A stretch of 64,000 bases of DNA from Boesenbergia rotunda (Eukaryota; Streptophyta; Magnoliopsida; Zingiberales; Zingiberaceae): NCBI GenBank assembly GCA_024364735.1, contig JAGFNQ010001620.1, forward strand, positions 541,861 to 605,860, given 5' to 3'. The position numbers and the translations under genes are program-made. This document shows positions 23,226 to 32,832 of this stretch, piece after piece. Positions within the stretch are counted from its first letter, which is position 1; each line of letters begins with the position of its first letter. Under the pieces are notes generated by a model. The model did not search any database. It worked only from the letters and a program-made list of their open reading frames with translations, and was not told the origin of the DNA.

Positions 23226-23236
23226 TTGGATGAAAT

Positions 23237-23572
23237 CCCGGTGAGTGAAGCCGGGTCCTGGTGAGTAAAGCCAGGTGGTGGAAATCCCGGTGAGTGAAGC
23301 CGGGTCCTGGTGAGTGAAGCAAGGTGATGGAAATCCCGGTGAGTGAAGCCGGATCCTGGTGAGTGAAGCCAGGTGATGGAAATCCCGGTGAGTGAAGCCG
23401 AGTCCTGGTGAGTGAAGCCAAGTGATTGAAATCCTAGTGAGTGAAGCTAGGTTGAAATCCTGGTGAGTGAAGCCAGGTCCCGGTGAGTGAAGCCGGGTGA
23501 CCGAAACCCTGGTGAGTGAAGCCAGGTCCTAGCTTGGAGGGCTAGGTTGAAGTCCCAGTGAGTGAAGCTGGG
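23237..23572 (+). repeat. Hairpin array 2, loop TGAGTGAAG
   Basis: More than ten units in which the 9-base core TGAGTGAAG is constant while the arms change in step: CCTGG/CCAGG, CCCGG/CCGGG, CCTAG/CTAGG, CCCAG/CTGGG. One array-1 unit is embedded near its end. The 3' LTR copy is at about 33168-33504. Confidence 0.9.
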
Positions 23573-23639
23573 CATGACACGAGTCAGAGAAGGGCTGGAG
23601 GCTTGTTCTCGTGACTTAGATTGCATTTGGGCTTGCCTG

Positions 23640-24054
23640 GATCGGTCTGGTGATTGATCAGGGAAGTTGGCACGGTGCTGAAGTTGGCATGGTGCTCCTT
23701 CGTGGATCAGTCTGGTGACCGATCCAGCGATGACTGATCGGTCTGGTGACCGATCAGGGAGTATGCGTTTCACTCACTGCACAGCTCCTGATCGGTCTGG
23801 TGACCGATCAGGGAGCACACAGTGAGTTGAGTTCCCCCGCTAATCAGCTCTTGAACAGTCCGGTGACTGATCCAAGACCTAGGATCTGATGTCTACGATT
23901 AAAGTTTTCTCACTGGAAACAGCCTGATTGGTCTGGTGACCGATCAGGCTGGAGCCTGATTGGTCTGGGGACCAATCAGGAGTGTGCAGAAGACTTCTGG
24001 ATCGGTTTGGTGACCGATCAGAGTCTTTCCTGATCGGTCTGGTGACCGATCAGG
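23640..24054 (+). repeat. Hairpin array 3, GATCGGTC/GACCGATC stems
   Basis: About ten dispersed inverted repeats with 8-bp arms GATCGGTC and GACCGATC around a 4-base loop, mostly TGGT. One unit has both arms changed together (GATTGGTC/GACCAATC). The 3' LTR copy is at about 33572-34003. Confidence 0.9.
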
Positions 24055-24914
24055 CGCAGAACTTTAATTCAAATACGCTGTCAGAAGCTCTGATCGCGTC
24101 TTTTTTCACTGCCGATTCTCTGCTACTTGCTGATTTCATTTGATATCGATTTGCTAAGCTTCTGTTGAAGTGTGCAGGTGACACAGGAGGATTCAAATAC
24201 TCAAGGAGGGTCAATGGAGGACTTTCCATGGAGTAGGTTTGGATCTATTGTGTTTTCAGGTCTCAACGGCGTCTGGCGCAACTAGCAACTAACAAAGGCG
24301 CGGTGGCAACTGACGGAGGCTCAGCTGGAGGAGTGTCCAGTGGACTGAGTGCTCAGAGAGGTCAGTGGGTCAGGGTGTGGGTCAGTGGTGCTGATGGAGC
24401 TGGCGACGTTGAGCAGGAGCTTAAGAGACGAAGCTGGAAGCAGAAGAGCTGAGGCAAACAAGACAGAAACTTGGGATATTTGGCTGGGCTGTGTTCGTGC
24501 TCTCTGTTGCTTTGTGCTTGAGCGATCTTGTAGCATTCCTGTGAGATCTTTGTGAGTGTTCCTTCTTGTGTGATCTCTTGTACTCAAGTTCAACCATCCG
24601 TGAGATCTGTGGAGAGGTTTCTCCACCGAGAATGATGCTCTATCTTATCCGGTGTTCACCGGGGCTTGATCTGCCGACGATCAAGGGATCGCCCACCTTA
24701 CGGGCACGCCAAGGAGTAGGGGCAAGTTATCCCCGAACCTTGTACATCGCTGTGTCGTCTGGTTTGTTGTGTTTGTTTTGATTTCTGTTTGTTATTTCTG
24801 TTTCTACATTTGCTTCCGCTGCCTAACTCTGAAGTGCAAAAAGATTTTAAAAGCTTCAAGCTTAAGTGTCTGGCTATATTCACCCCCCTCTATAGCCATC
24901 CGGGTTCCAACAAG

Positions 24915-24926
24915 TGGTATCAGAGC
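24915..24926 (+). other. Primer-binding site of element A
   Basis: TGGTATCAGAGC two bases after the 5' LTR; initiator tRNA-Met type. Confidence 0.93.
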
Positions 24927-24970
24927 TTGGGGCTCTGTTCACGGCTTATCATCCAAGAGCTTCTAACAAG

Positions 24971-26029
24971 ATGGCTATAGGAGGAGAAGGTTACAGCACA
25001 AACAGACCTCCATTCCTCGACGGCACTGATTTTCCATATTGGAGGTCAAGGATGGAGTTCTACCTCAAAACCAACATGAGCATATGGTTCTCAGTGAAGG
25101 AGGGTTTCTCTCCTCCAAAGGATCATGAGGGAAAAGAGCTTGAGTTCTTGAGTTGGTCGGCTGAGCAAGTCAAAAAGGGGGAAGCCAATGCCAAAGCTAT
25201 TGTCACCTTGCAATGTGGGATGACCAAAGATCAGTTGGTCAAAGTGGGTCCTTTCACAAGTGCTAAACATCTATGGAATAAGATTATTGCGCTCCATGAA
25301 GGAACTCATGAAACCTGGACAGCCAAGAAGGATCTCCTTCTCAACCAACTTCAAATTCTCACCATGGGAGAAAATGAAACTGTAAGTAAACTCCATGGAC
25401 GATTCAAAGAAGTCCTCAATGGTCTCCACTCCATTGATGAAAAGGTAGAAAACAGAGACCTAGTGAGGTATGTACTCAAAGCCTTCCCTAGGAATACTTT
25501 GTGGTCATCCATGGTGGATGCTTACAAGGTTTCCAAGGACTTATCTTTTGTTAAGTTAGAGGATTTATTTTGTGAGATGGAGCTACACGAGATCTCTAAC
25601 ACAAGCCCAAAAGAGAAAGGGTTTGCTTGTGTGACAGGTAACAAAAGAAAGGAGAAGAAGAATGAAGAGGAGGAGAAGAACTTCCATCATTTTGCTTTCA
25701 TGGCAGTAGAAAATTCAAGTGAAGGAAGTAGTGATGAATCTTCAAGCTCCTCAACCGCGCCTTCATCATCTTCGGATGATGAAGAGGTAATCTCTCTGGA
25801 GTTAGACAAATGCTATAGAACAATAGAATGCTTGACAAAAATGCTTAAGAAATCTAAGGCCAAAGTCAAAGCATTAAGGTTGGAAGTAAAAGAATTGAAA
25901 TCCTCTAAGGTTGAGGACATTAATGATTTGCATGATAAATCCCTTAAGGATGAAAATAAGAACTTGAAGAGCGAAGTTGAAAAGCTCAAGAATGTTTTGA
26001 GAAGTTTTCAACAAGCTCTAAAACATTAG
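24971..26029 (+). CDS. Gag-like protein of element A
   Basis: 352 residues in one open frame, starting at the ATG at 24971 (the frame is open from 24914, but the upstream part includes the primer site). The N-terminus has the copia gag phrase PPFLDGTDFPYWRSRMEFYL, followed by the UBN2-type helical region with AKHLWNKIIALHEGT. The C-terminal third is a Ser/Asp/Glu-rich acidic stretch and then a Lys/Glu-rich probable coiled coil (about residues 275-350). No zinc knuckle is present in this frame, unlike elements B, C and E. It would form virus-like particles around element RNA. A remnant frame follows at 26032-26265. Intact frame, so recently active or trans-mobilised. Confidence 0.85.
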   Translation: MAIGGEGYSTNRPPFLDGTDFPYWRSRMEFYLKTNMSIWFSVKEGFSPPKDHEGKELEFLSWSAEQVKKGEANAKAIVTLQCGMTKDQLVKVGPFTSAKHLWNKIIALHEGTHETWTAKKDLLLNQLQILTMGENETVSKLHGRFKEVLNGLHSIDEKVENRDLVRYVLKAFPRNTLWSSMVDAYKVSKDLSFVKLEDLFCEMELHEISNTSPKEKGFACVTGNKRKEKKNEEEEKNFHHFAFMAVENSSEGSSDESSSSSTAPSSSSDDEEVISLELDKCYRTIECLTKMLKKSKAKVKALRLEVKELKSSKVEDINDLHDKSLKDENKNLKSEVEKLKNVLRSFQQALKH

Positions 26030-26031
26030 AT

Positions 26032-26265
26032 ATGATACTAAACTCACAAAGGACGATGTGCAACAAGGTTGGTTTGGGTTACCAACCTAAAGAATCTAGT
26101 GTCATATCTTTAATATCAAGAACCCATTGTAGATCATCAAATGATTCTAGTGTCCAAAAAGTCAAAAAGAAAATGACTAAGGCATGGGTGCCTAAGTCCT
26201 TCATTATTGATACATTGGGTCCCAAAATTTGGGTACCTAAAACCTCTATCTTTCGAATTGTATAG
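26032..26265 (+). pseudogene. Remnant of the gag-pol linker of element A
   Basis: A short frame with GLGYQP and a doubled WVPK phrase. These occur between gag and protease of many plant copia polyproteins. It stops at 26265 and nothing of pol follows. Confidence 0.5.
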
Positions 26266-26384
26266 CTTAGTTTGGGGGGGAGCATCTATCAACATGGGTG
26301 GTTGATATTTGGTGCTCCAAATCCAAGGCTAAGGTTACACTAGTTTCAAGATGAGTCAACACTACTAGAATTTTTGCATTCAAC

Positions 26385-26645
26385 AACACATAATCGACAA
26401 CGGTTTTTTGATAAAGTGTTGTCTTATGTCAATTTAACAACAGTTTTAGTATTAACCGTTGTTGTTGTTGGTCTGTATACGTAAAAGACAACAGTAATAA
26501 CAAAATGTTGTCGTATGTATACTCAACGACAACAGTTATAAAATAACTGTTGTCTATAGGCGGGATTTACAACAACTGATGTGATAAACTGTTGTCTATT
26601 ATGACAATAGACAACAGTTATATTAAACTGTTGTTGTTGTATTGT
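26385..26645. repeat. Left sub-terminal repeats of the eIF1A CACTA
   Basis: Clustered copies of acaacagt and actgttgt in both orientations, the mirror of the right block. Confidence 0.85.
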
Positions 26646-27451
26646 TGTGCTGTTCAAGCAATAAACAAAATCAACGGTGGATATCCAACTGTAAAAAAAA
26701 TAACGAACTATTGAATCCTCATTCTCTTATTTTTCGATCCTTAATCATCTTTTTTCTCGTCGCACAAACCCCTAATCTTTTCTCTTCCTCGCCCGCCAAC
26801 CACCCAAACCCCCGACCATTTCCGCTTCTCTCACACAAACCCCTCGCAGCCACGAGTCGACGCCTCTCCCCCTTCTTCATCGCCCGAGTCCAAGGAAGCC
26901 CCGAGAGCGGCGCTTCCTTTCACCCTCGCGAGGTGAGCCCCGACTCCTCTCGCTCTCTTCTTCTTCATCGCGCAAGCAAGGAGGCGACGCCTCCTCAAAC
27001 CTTTCTCTCTCTAATTTCATATTTAATTATAGCTCAACTCTTAAATTATTTTCCTATATAATGACTTGATGAAATTATTATAGGGATCAAATCTGTTAAT
27101 TATTATGAGAAAATATACAAGTCAGTGCAATTTAATCAGCGAGATTTTTTTTTTGTAAATTTAAAATTTAAACACCTTCCAGAGATGATACGTGGGCAAT
27201 TAGAACGAGTCCCGCTGAATCGGGTCTCATGATCCGGCCTGGCCTAATTTTTATTGGTCTTACTTTGAGATTCGTGCAGATTCCGATGAACGGCTAACCG
27301 CCCTCATCAAGGATGATAAACAGGAGGTTCGCTCGATCACGTTGCTTCGGTGGCTTGGCCTTCACGCGATCTCCTGGCACGGCGCGAACCATAAAAAGGA
27401 GCGGAAGGGATCCCTTGCTAGGGTTAGGGGTTCAATCGACGCCGGAGAAGG
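26646..27451 (+). promoter_or_regulatory. 5' region of the captured eIF1A and CACTA promoter part
   Basis: Pyrimidine-rich leader-like sequence (about 26760-26990) ends in a possible splice donor (gaggtgagcc near 26930). An AT-rich stretch follows, then GC-rich sequence directly before the eIF1A ATG with a possible acceptor (gattcgtgcag, near 27280). Whether the eIF1A promoter is its own or the CACTA's is open. Confidence 0.4.
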
Positions 27452-27886
27452 ATGCCGAAGAACAAGGGAAAGGGAGGGAAGAATCGCAAGAGGGGAAAGA
27501 ACGAGGCCGACGACGAGAAGCGCGAGTTGGTCTTCAAGGAGGACGGTCAGGAGTACGCCCAGGTCCTCCGGATGCTTGGCAACGGTCGTTGCGAGGCCAC
27601 GTGCATCGACGGATCCAAGAGGCTCTGCCACATCCGCGGTAAGATGCACAAGAAGGTGTGGATTGCCGTCGGGGACATCATCCTCGTCGGCCTCCGCGAC
27701 TACCAGGACGACAAGGCCGACATCATATTCAAGTATATGCCCGATGAGGCCCGTCTCCTCAAGGCCTACGGCGAGCTTCCTGAGAACATCCGCCTCAACG
27801 AGGGCATTGGAGGCCTCGATGAGGAGGACGAGGGTGGTGCTGATGACTATATCGAGTTCGAGGACGAAGATATTGACAAGATCTAA
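27452..27886 (+). CDS. Translation initiation factor eIF1A
   Basis: 144 residues, the usual length for plants, in a single exon. eIF1A binds the 40S A site, promotes scanning and start-codon choice, and contacts eIF5B. The basic N-terminal tail (PKNKGKGGKNRKRGKN) is followed by the OB fold (about 30-105; NGRCEATCIDGSKRLCHIRG, KVWIAVGDIILVGLRDYQDD, KADIIFKYMPDEARLLK). An acidic C-terminal tail ends DIDKI, the eIF5B-binding end. No internal stop or frameshift. It lies inside a CACTA transposon, so it is a captured copy and a parental gene should exist elsewhere. High GC, unlike the surrounding transposon DNA. It may be functional; expression cannot be judged. Confidence 0.96.
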   Translation: MPKNKGKGGKNRKRGKNEADDEKRELVFKEDGQEYAQVLRMLGNGRCEATCIDGSKRLCHIRGKMHKKVWIAVGDIILVGLRDYQDDKADIIFKYMPDEARLLKAYGELPENIRLNEGIGGLDEEDEGGADDYIEFEDEDIDKI

Positions 27887-28853
27887 GGTAGCGATGGGAT
27901 CGATTGGGCCGTCTTTCTATCTCTCGAACGTATCAATTTCTGTTCGTTTATTGTACGTCTAAATTTGCTGCTTGCATGTTTTAAAGTATTTCATAAACCA
28001 AGTACGAAGATGCTTATTTGCTGTGTCGTGTGATTCTTATATTTAGATATATATAAAAATCCTATCTTTGAGCACCTTTCGTTATTTTGAGTCTTCTTTC
28101 TGAACTTTTTATCTGTTTTCATTGTTCTCATATCTGATTAAACTTTCACTTTTCTGGTTAAAATTGTTATATAAAATAAGTTATGAAGATGCTTATATGC
28201 TTTGAATGATCAATTTCTGTGTTTGTGTTGCTTATAGTTAATTGTAATTACCTTTCATTGTTCTTATTTCTCTGTCTTATATTTTCTCCTAAATTTGGCT
28301 GCATGTTTAGCCAGGTTCATCTCAAGCTTTATTGATCTCATTTCATTCAATATCATAAGAGCCATTCAGGCAATAGCTTTAATTGTGAAGGCGCCACCTT
28401 TGTTTTTCCCTGTCTAACTACAAATTAAGTAGAAAGCAAAACCACCTCTACATTTGAACCTCCATCTCAACTCCACAAAATAAGACTACTTTCCCTTTGC
28501 CACTGTATGTGTTCAATCATGTGTTCATATATTTGTCTGACGCTTTAATTCATTATTTTTCACATAGTTTACTTCCTGAAAGGACACTTTTTGATACATG
28601 CTTCTTTCAACTATAAGTTGTCTCTCGAACATTGTTTGATTAGTAAACAATCTTTCTTAAAAACAATTGGACTTCTAAATTTGCTGTGGAAATTTGTTAG
28701 ATTAACTAAGGATATTCATGTGCTTTTGAATTAACTTCGGTGATGGCTGTGGGAAGTGATTAAGGTATTTGTACTTCTATTTAAATCAAAATTTTTTATT
28801 GTGTATAATATTGGTATTTTAAGCATTAAAAATATGAATTATCTTTGCCTTAG
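27887..28853 (+). other. eIF1A 3' flank within the CACTA
   Basis: AT-rich, no frame of note. The first few hundred bases probably are the eIF1A 3' UTR and downstream sequence taken along with the gene. Confidence 0.45.
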
Positions 28854-29149
28854 GTTCCTAGGCAACCGGATGCCAAACAATGTGGATATTATGTGATGAG
28901 ATTTATGAAGCAAATTACTGAAGAAGTTACATCAATCGAGGGGGATGCATTCCGAACGATAGTAATAATTTCTTTATTATCTCAAATATTTAAAGTTATA
29001 TAGTTATAAATTTTTTCAAGTTGTTATGTTTTATTCTGTACAATCATATAATGTGTTTTTGTTCATAGTTTGCAAAAGCAGAGTACTCCCAAGATGAAAT
29101 TGATGAAGTGCGCTCCGCGATAGCTGATTGTATACAGGATTATATTTGA
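28854..29149 (+). pseudogene. C-terminal exons of a Ulp1-like (C48) protease
   Basis: Two exons with GT/AG borders: 28854-28961 and 29069-29149, ending in a stop. The first contains QPDAKQCGYYVMRFMKQI, the region around the catalytic cysteine of transposon-borne Ulp1 proteases. The second encodes FAKAEYSQDEIDEVRSAIAD and the end of the protein. The His and Asp of the catalytic triad lie in upstream exons that are absent, so this is a remnant. Ulp1-type genes are common in plant CACTA and Mutator elements. Confidence 0.75.
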
Positions 29150-30130
29150 TAATATGTATGTAAATGTTAGTTACTAAGGTTTAAACTTTTCCTGATAAAT
29201 GTTAGTTACTAAGCTTTCGGGTGATATTCCTCTGAATCAAACAATATATATCAACAATATTTTTTTTAGAGATGTTGTAACCTGAGATTATTTTTTATAC
29301 GTTGGAGAACAATTAGTTTAGTGGACATGAAAGTTACTTAGATGTTCAAGTAGATTCGTTGAACAATAGAGTCGTACTAGTTTGACCAAATTCCTTTTAA
29401 TGTTGTGGTCTAAAACTGCAGAAACTTGATATTTAGTTGCTTTCTTGCATCTCTACTTGAATTTGCAGCCTAGCCTTTCAAGTGTTCTCATTTAAGGAGG
29501 ATAAACTAATCACCACTATAGATCACTGAACTCATCACTAGGAATTAAACTTTTCAACAAGCTGCATTTACTACTAGATACGATTCAACTCAAATATCAT
29601 ATTACTCGAAATAGTAGTGGACAGACTAAATTTGGCATGACTAATTGTATGATCGTATGAAATTAACATAAATATAAACACATTCATCCAATAGAAATTC
29701 CTTCAATACATTTTTTTTCAATATATTTTGGAGCTTCAGCAGTTCTGCCTAGCATTTAATAGAATAACTAATTCGAGTGTTTGTTCTCTTTTTTCCAGCT
29801 GCAGGGACTTGTTCGTGATCATGTTCGAAGACCATTAATCTGACCTTCCAAGCTATAATTTTTGTGAATTGAACTTCATTGTAAGTTTAGTTGGGGTCAG
29901 AATTATATATAATTTGAACTCTTGTAATTTGGGTCAGAAGATACTTTAGTGGTTTCGTCTGTAGAAAGGTTTTTGGACAGAAGATACTTTTGTGGTTTCG
30001 TCTGTAGAAAGGTTGTGGTGGATCTTTATTGTAAATATGTTGATGATGTTTGATATATATAGTTTTTGTTTCGAGGTTAAATTATTGCCTTTTAATTGAA
30101 AATATAATGGAAATATCTTTGTTGTCAAAT
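29150..30130. other. Non-coding right part of the eIF1A CACTA
   Basis: AT-rich without coding signal. It contains a direct repeat of about 30 bp (acagaagatactttngtggtttcgtc-like phrase) near 29935 and 29980. Confidence 0.45.
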
Positions 30131-30139
30131 TGGTATGAA

Positions 30140-30540
30140 GCTGTTGTCGAATATACGACAACACAGTCATAAACTGTTGTCGAATATAATAAAAGACAAC
30201 GGTGAATTCGGTATACGACAACAGTTAAACACCGTTGTTAAAACTCATCTAAACGACAACAGTGAAAACCCTAAACGACAACAGTGATAAACTGTTGTTA
30301 TTGATATACGACAACGGTTATAAAACTGTTGTCGAATATAATAAAAGACAACAGTGAAAAACTGTTGTCAAAATGTTGTCGAATGTGATATACGACAACA
30401 GTGGAAAACTGTTGTCAAACTGTTGTCGTAGACCAAACGACAACAGTGATTCACTGTTGTCGTAGACCCCCCTTTAACAACATGACCTTTAACAACAGTG
30501 ATATTTGGCATACGACAACAGTGATTCACTGTTGTTGAAT
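30140..30540. repeat. Right sub-terminal repeats of the eIF1A CACTA
   Basis: A dense block of GACAACAGT and ACTGTTGTC motifs in both orientations, more than a dozen, able to form many small stem structures. Confidence 0.88.
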
Positions 30541-30561
30541 GCATTTTTTCTAGTAGTGCAA

Positions 30562-32818
30562 CAAGCCTTGGAAATTATCTTTATACATTGCACGAAGGGT
30601 TTAGATTCACACATTAATTGGTTTTCTTGTAGCAATTTATGTTTTACTGCAATTTGTGTTTTATAAAATTTCACTTGAGTAGTAAGAAAATTTTCATGCA
30701 ATGAATGATAGTATATCCATGCTTGAAAATAAATCTACAAGTTTTGAAAAAATTATATATAGTGCATGAACGGTTTAGATTGACACATAACTTGCTTATA
30801 CCATGGATCGCTTAAGATGATCAGTTTTATTATTGAATTTTATGGTTCAAGCTTAAGAGGTTGTGTTTGGTGAACATATGCCATGATTTTCTTGTATGTA
30901 TTATACAACATGATTGCATGCATACTTGCTTTGGAAGCCTAATACAAACTTGATTTTAAATCGGTTAGAAACATGACCTTAATACACACTTGGAAGTATG
31001 ACTTTTCAATCCAATCCATGAGTTTTAGCTTCAATATGCCATGATTAGGATTGAACTCCATAGTTCACTGTAAATCTAGAAGTTAGCCAAAATACTTGCA
31101 ATAACTTATGATATATCTTAGGTTTAAGTGTTCTTATGTTTGAGATGAACCTAGTTGAGTATGGCATGACTTCAATGTATGTGTTATTAATGTTAATCTA
31201 TGACATGCCAAGTTTGTTTAAGAACAAGATCAACACATAATTTGAACTGATCACTCATAAGGTGTTGATAGATAAGAACATGAGCTTAAAATTATATGAC
31301 TTAGTTGTTTATGTCTGATATGAATTGAATTATCAAAACTGATTGATACATACTTGATACAAATTTGATACAAGCATGTTTTTGAAAGGTTAATCATTCT
31401 TTTGTTTGTATCATGAAATCTGGTCATAGTTTGTATCATGAAATCTAATGTTATATAGGCATGTTTTGAAATTTAATCATATGTTGATCACTTTTAAATT
31501 TACCATGTTTTCTGGAATCTTGCTTTAAACTTTGTATTTATGAGTTTTACTCTCAAGATATATTGGAGATGTTGCATGATTTGATAATATACATGTTAGT
31601 TAAAAAGATGCAAATCATGTTGTTTTCTTTCGTTAAAGAAACATGAATGTGGTTTAATGGAACACTGTTAGGAGTTAAAACTAATTGAATCAGGGTTTAG
31701 AAGTGTTTCAGAGTTTCTGAACTTCCAGAATTTCTGAACCCTCATTTCTGAATTCTGATCAGAACACAAATCAGACTTCTGTATCAAACCTGATCGGTCC
31801 ACCGACCGATCAGGACTCACCCTGATCGGTCCGATGACCGATCAGGAATCATACTGATTGGTCCGGTGACCGATCATATCAACACTGATCAGAGGTATCA
31901 TACTACTCCTCAGTCCGATCCCATTTCGTCAAGTTGTATCAGATTACTTGATCATTTTGATACACACAAATCTGATACAAACCAAGTACAATTGAAACAT
32001 ACTTGCTCCTCTATTGGTACAATCTTAGTACTAAGTGAGTACAAGTTTGTTCAAGTGTTCGAAGAAGGATAGGAATTTTTAAGACCCTTGATTATCAGAA
32101 ATTTTTCTGAAACATCAAGTATTAAAATGTTGATTTGATACAAACCTATGTTGGAATGTTCAAATTAATAAGAAAAGGGTTTGTTGAGTCATGACTCATG
32201 CTCTTAATGTCGTGTTTCAGGAATTTTTCTGAAACATCGAATATCAATAGAGTCTACACCCCTATTGTGGAATGCAAATTGTTAATGCAATCTGATTAGG
32301 AATGTATCAGAGTTTCAGGAATTTTTCTGAAATTTGATCGCTCCCCAGACTAATAAGAAATATTTCTGTATCAAGCAATCAACGAACCTGATTGGTCACG
32401 GAGACCACTCAGGATTATGTGTCGGATACAGATGCATTCCTTACTTGTCATATAAAACATATACATGTTTGACCATGATATACTTCTTTATATGTTTTCA
32501 TGTGAAATTCACACTTTTTGGCGTATGATGCATATACATTGTTTCCATGATACATTTATGGTATATGCCCCTCATATGCAATTCAAAAATTGTCCTTTGA
32601 TTATTTTGGATTTGGGGAGAGACCCTTGGTTGAGGGGGAGTATGATTAAACTTAACAACCCCTCTAGACCCTTTTCGATGTTCGACAAAGGGGGAGAGTG
32701 TGGTTGGTTAAGTTTAGGATGATTATATTGTAGGGGGAGGATCCTGATTCCCCTATGATTCTGAATCTAAGAAAATTGATTGAGAATCCCTAAACTTAAA
32801 ATCAGATTGTCAAACAAC
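30562..32818 (+). other. Non-coding internal region of element A
   Basis: AT-rich, with no pol domains. Three GATCGGTC/GACCGATC-type hairpins lie at about 31791-31875 with different loops (CACC, CGAT, CGGT), matching LTR array 3. Purine tracts resembling extra PPTs occur near 32633-32640 and 32685-32697. Confidence 0.65.
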
Positions 32819-32832
32819 AAAAAGGGGGAGAT
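32819..32832 (+). other. Polypurine tract of element A
   Basis: AAAAAGGGGGAGAT-type tract directly before the 3' LTR. The same tract is found in B, C and D. Confidence 0.9.

Larger units (their letters stand above)
22927..24912 (+). repeat. 5' LTR of element A
   Basis: 1,986 bp, TGTTAATGCAG to GGTTCCAACA. It carries three consecutive hairpin arrays described separately. Short open frames inside it follow from the tandem repeats and are not genes. Confidence 0.93.
26360..30558 (+). mobile_element. CACTA transposon carrying an eIF1A gene
   Basis: 4.2 kb with inverted ends CACTACTAGAA...TTCTAGTAGTG (about 27 of the first 30 bases pair) and a CAA target duplication (26357-26359, 30559-30561). 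Both are diagnostic of CACTA (En/Spm) elements. Sub-terminal blocks at each end repeat GACAACAGT and its complement many times; such blocks bind the transposase. No transposase gene was found. The cargo is a whole eIF1A gene and the C-terminal exons of a Ulp1-type protease, both on the plus strand. It sits in the internal region of element A and is therefore younger than A. Confidence 0.93.

Noticed and set aside
23221..23773. Repetitive minus-strand frames (HSPGFP-type repeats) in the LTR of element A
   Set aside because: They are translations of the hairpin arrays and recur in the other LTR; not a protein gene.
23046..24054. CRISPR-like array
   Set aside because: Units are inverted repeats in a plant LTR, without unique spacers of constant length or cas genes.
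27313..27962. Other frames overlapping eIF1A
   Set aside because: Alternate frames of the eIF1A coding region with biased Arg/Ser content.
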